NCBI GenBank assembly: GCA_030841195.1 | Contig: JAVEDA010000484.1 | Coordinates: 1-13,521 of the forward strand | Source: Actinomycetota bacterium | GTDB lineage: Bacteria; Actinomycetota; Actinomycetes; JACCUZ01 | Direction: 5' to 3' | DNA length: 13,521 nt | Shown here: piece by piece, positions 12,535 through 13,521 of the stretch | Position numbering within the stretch: position 1 is the first letter of the stretch | Layout: every line of letters begins with the position of its first letter | Notes under the pieces: generated by a model | What the model was told of the DNA's origin: nothing | Database searches by the model: none | Seen by the model: only the letters and a program-made list of their open reading frames with translations | Translations under genes and position numbers: made by a program

Positions 12535-13053
12535 TCAGCTCGCCTGACGGCTCCAGGCGTGCTCGCAGTCGCGGCACCGGTTGCTCGGCTGGTCCGGCCC
12601 GAACGAGCGCCCGGCCAGCTCGATCTGGCGGGCGGCCGCGAGCTGCTCCATCGCGGGGTTCGACCGGCCGTAGAAGATCGGGATGACCGAGGTGGAGCCA
12701 CACTGTGGACACCGTCGATGCCCGAGCTCGTCCAGCTGGGAGTCCCCGTCACTGACCACGGCGACCACCGGCTCGACGTCGCCGTCCTCCTCCGCACCGC
12801 CGAGCTCGTCGAACGGGCAGCCACAGCTCAGCAGCTGCCGCTGGCAGCGCGGGCATTGCTGCAGGTCGCAGCCGAGGTGGTGGAAGCCGCCGGGCTCGAC
12901 CCCGCAGTCGCCGCACCGGCCGCCACCGGGCGCCGACGTACCGTCCCTGCCGTAAGGGGTCAGCGGGAACGGCGCGCCAGCCAGGTGCAGTGTCGAGACC
13001 ACACACGACGGCGCGGTGAGCATCTCGCGGTCACAGTCCAGACAGATCGCCAT
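12535..13053 (-). CDS. Cys-rich multi-zinc-ribbon protein, unknown function
   Basis: This 172-aa protein has 14 cysteines, most of them in CxxC-like pairs: C4/C7, C47/C50, C67/C70, C77/C79, C115/C118 and C160/C163, plus C62 next to H58-H59. The central block RCGDCGVEPGGFHHLGCD followed by CPRCQRQLLSCGC has a layout I recall from uncharacterised actinobacterial proteins. The C-terminal block CPQCGSTSVIPIFYGR and then CRDCEHAW forms a split ribbon. It probably binds two to four zinc ions and is cytosolic, since no signal or membrane helix is present. The start is the ATG at 13053, without an obvious ribosome site. The gene lies 41 nt upstream of vapB on the same strand, but vapB has its own promoter in that gap. 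No function is assigned. Confidence 0.7.
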   Translation of the reverse strand: MAICLDCDREMLTAPSCVVSTLHLAGAPFPLTPYGRDGTSAPGGGRCGDCGVEPGGFHHLGCDLQQCPRCQRQLLSCGCPFDELGGAEEDGDVEPVVAVVSDGDSQLDELGHRRCPQCGSTSVIPIFYGRSNPAMEQLAAARQIELAGRSFGPDQPSNRCRDCEHAWSRQAS

Positions 13054-13168
13054 GGCCAGAGATGATGCCGCTGACCTGGGACACGACCGAGCCCTTCCAC
13101 AGGTGGACGCGCCGCTCGCGGGTCTGACCCGGGTTGTGGATGACAGGCACCCACCGGCGTACGGGACG

Positions 13169-13180
13169 ATGGCGGCCTGA
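13169..13180 (+). other. Three-codon minimal ORF abutting the MFS start
   Basis: ATG GCG GCC TGA starts at 13169, and its stop overlaps the MFS ATG as TGATG. It could let ribosomes re-initiate at the transporter gene, which has no strong ribosome site of its own. Such a short ORF can easily occur by chance. The rest of the 126-nt divergent gap (13054-13179) shows no convincing promoter. Confidence 0.15.
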
Positions 13181-13521
13181 TGTCCCCTTCCCGCCGCGCG
13201 TGGCTCGTCTGGTCGGTCGGCATCGCGGCCTACATCGTCGCGGTGCTGCAGCGGACATCCCTGGGCGTCGCCGGCCTGGAGGCGACCGACCGGTTCGAGA
13301 CCTCGGCCAGCGTGCTGGCGAGCTTCACCGTCGTGCAGCTGGTCGTCTACGCCGGCCTGCAGGTGCCGGCCGGGCTGCTGCTCGACCGGTTCGGCCCACG
13401 CGCCCTGATCGCCACCGGCGCCGCCTTCATGGCCCTCGGCCAGGCGCTGCTCGCCGTCAGCCCGAACGTGCCGCTGGCCCTGGTCGGTCGGGTGCTCGTC
13501 GGCGCCGGCGACGCGGTGACG
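13180..13521 (+). CDS. MFS transporter, N-terminal part (3' end outside window)
   Basis: The frame from the ATG at 13180 stays open to the window end, giving 114 residues. It starts with a short basic end (MSPSRRAW) and a first membrane helix (LVWSVGIAAYIVAVLQR), followed by TSLGVAGLEATDRFETSAS. The second helix leads into the family motif A, QVPAGLLLDRFGPRALIATG (61-80), with its D69-R70 and R74. A third helix (AAFMALGQALLAVSP) and the start of a fourth (LALVGRVLVGAGDAV) come after. The pattern matches the major facilitator superfamily, in the branch that includes nitrate/nitrite and sugar-phosphate type carriers. The substrate cannot be told from this part. It is divergent from the zinc-ribbon gene. 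A GTG or ATG further upstream in this frame is not evident. Confidence 0.82.
   Translation, partial: MSPSRRAWLVWSVGIAAYIVAVLQRTSLGVAGLEATDRFETSASVLASFTVVQLVVYAGLQVPAGLLLDRFGPRALIATGAAFMALGQALLAVSPNVPLALVGRVLVGAGDAVT

Overview
The window is very GC-rich, densely packed and rich in GTG starts and short or overlapping gene junctions. Its families (MMPL transporter end, DUF2203, DinB/DUF664, a PafB/PafC-like WYL pair, an actinobacterial-type Cys-rich zinc-ribbon protein) point to a chromosome of an Actinomycetota species. I cannot name the genus. No rRNA, tRNA, IS element, phage gene or CRISPR array is visible.

Layout: (1) 1-277, the C-terminal end of an MMPL membrane transporter, convergent with a leftward run of four genes (288-3327): an M50 site-2 protease with a C-terminal helical-repeat region, a DUF2203 protein, a 2-Cys type glutathione peroxidase and an NrtR-like Nudix regulator. 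(2) 3328-3417, a 90-bp divergent control region holding two related palindromes whose centres are 42 bp apart. (3) 3418-5730, a rightward operon of a soluble SPFH/band-7 protein, a divergent NAD-kinase-fold protein (4-nt overlap) and a Rid-family protein. Regulator, operators and operon together look like an NAD-linked module and are the most interesting part of the window. (4) 5731-7473, a visibly less GC-biased patch with a tiny two-helix membrane protein and a PIG-V-like membrane mannosyltransferase. (5) 7563-8645, a DinB-family enzyme and, divergently, a small secreted protein whose 5' end looks damaged or uses a TTG start. A strong hairpin follows it. (6) 8775-11815, a tightly coupled three-gene operon: a PafB-like WYL regulator, a PafC-like partner (4-nt overlap) and a phospholipase D-superfamily protein (3 nt gap). 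(7) 11826-13053, leftward: a VapBC-type toxin-antitoxin pair with a probable leaderless, self-repressed promoter, preceded by a 14-cysteine zinc-ribbon protein. (8) 13180-13521, the start of an MFS transporter that runs off the window.

How they work together: the NrtR-like protein probably senses an NAD-derived metabolite and controls both its own gene and the SPFH/NAD-kinase-like/Rid operon through the paired palindromes. The WYL pair probably controls its own operon, including the PLD protein. VapB probably represses vapBC. These regulatory statements are inferences from sequence layout. All family calls were made by eye from motifs, not by database search.
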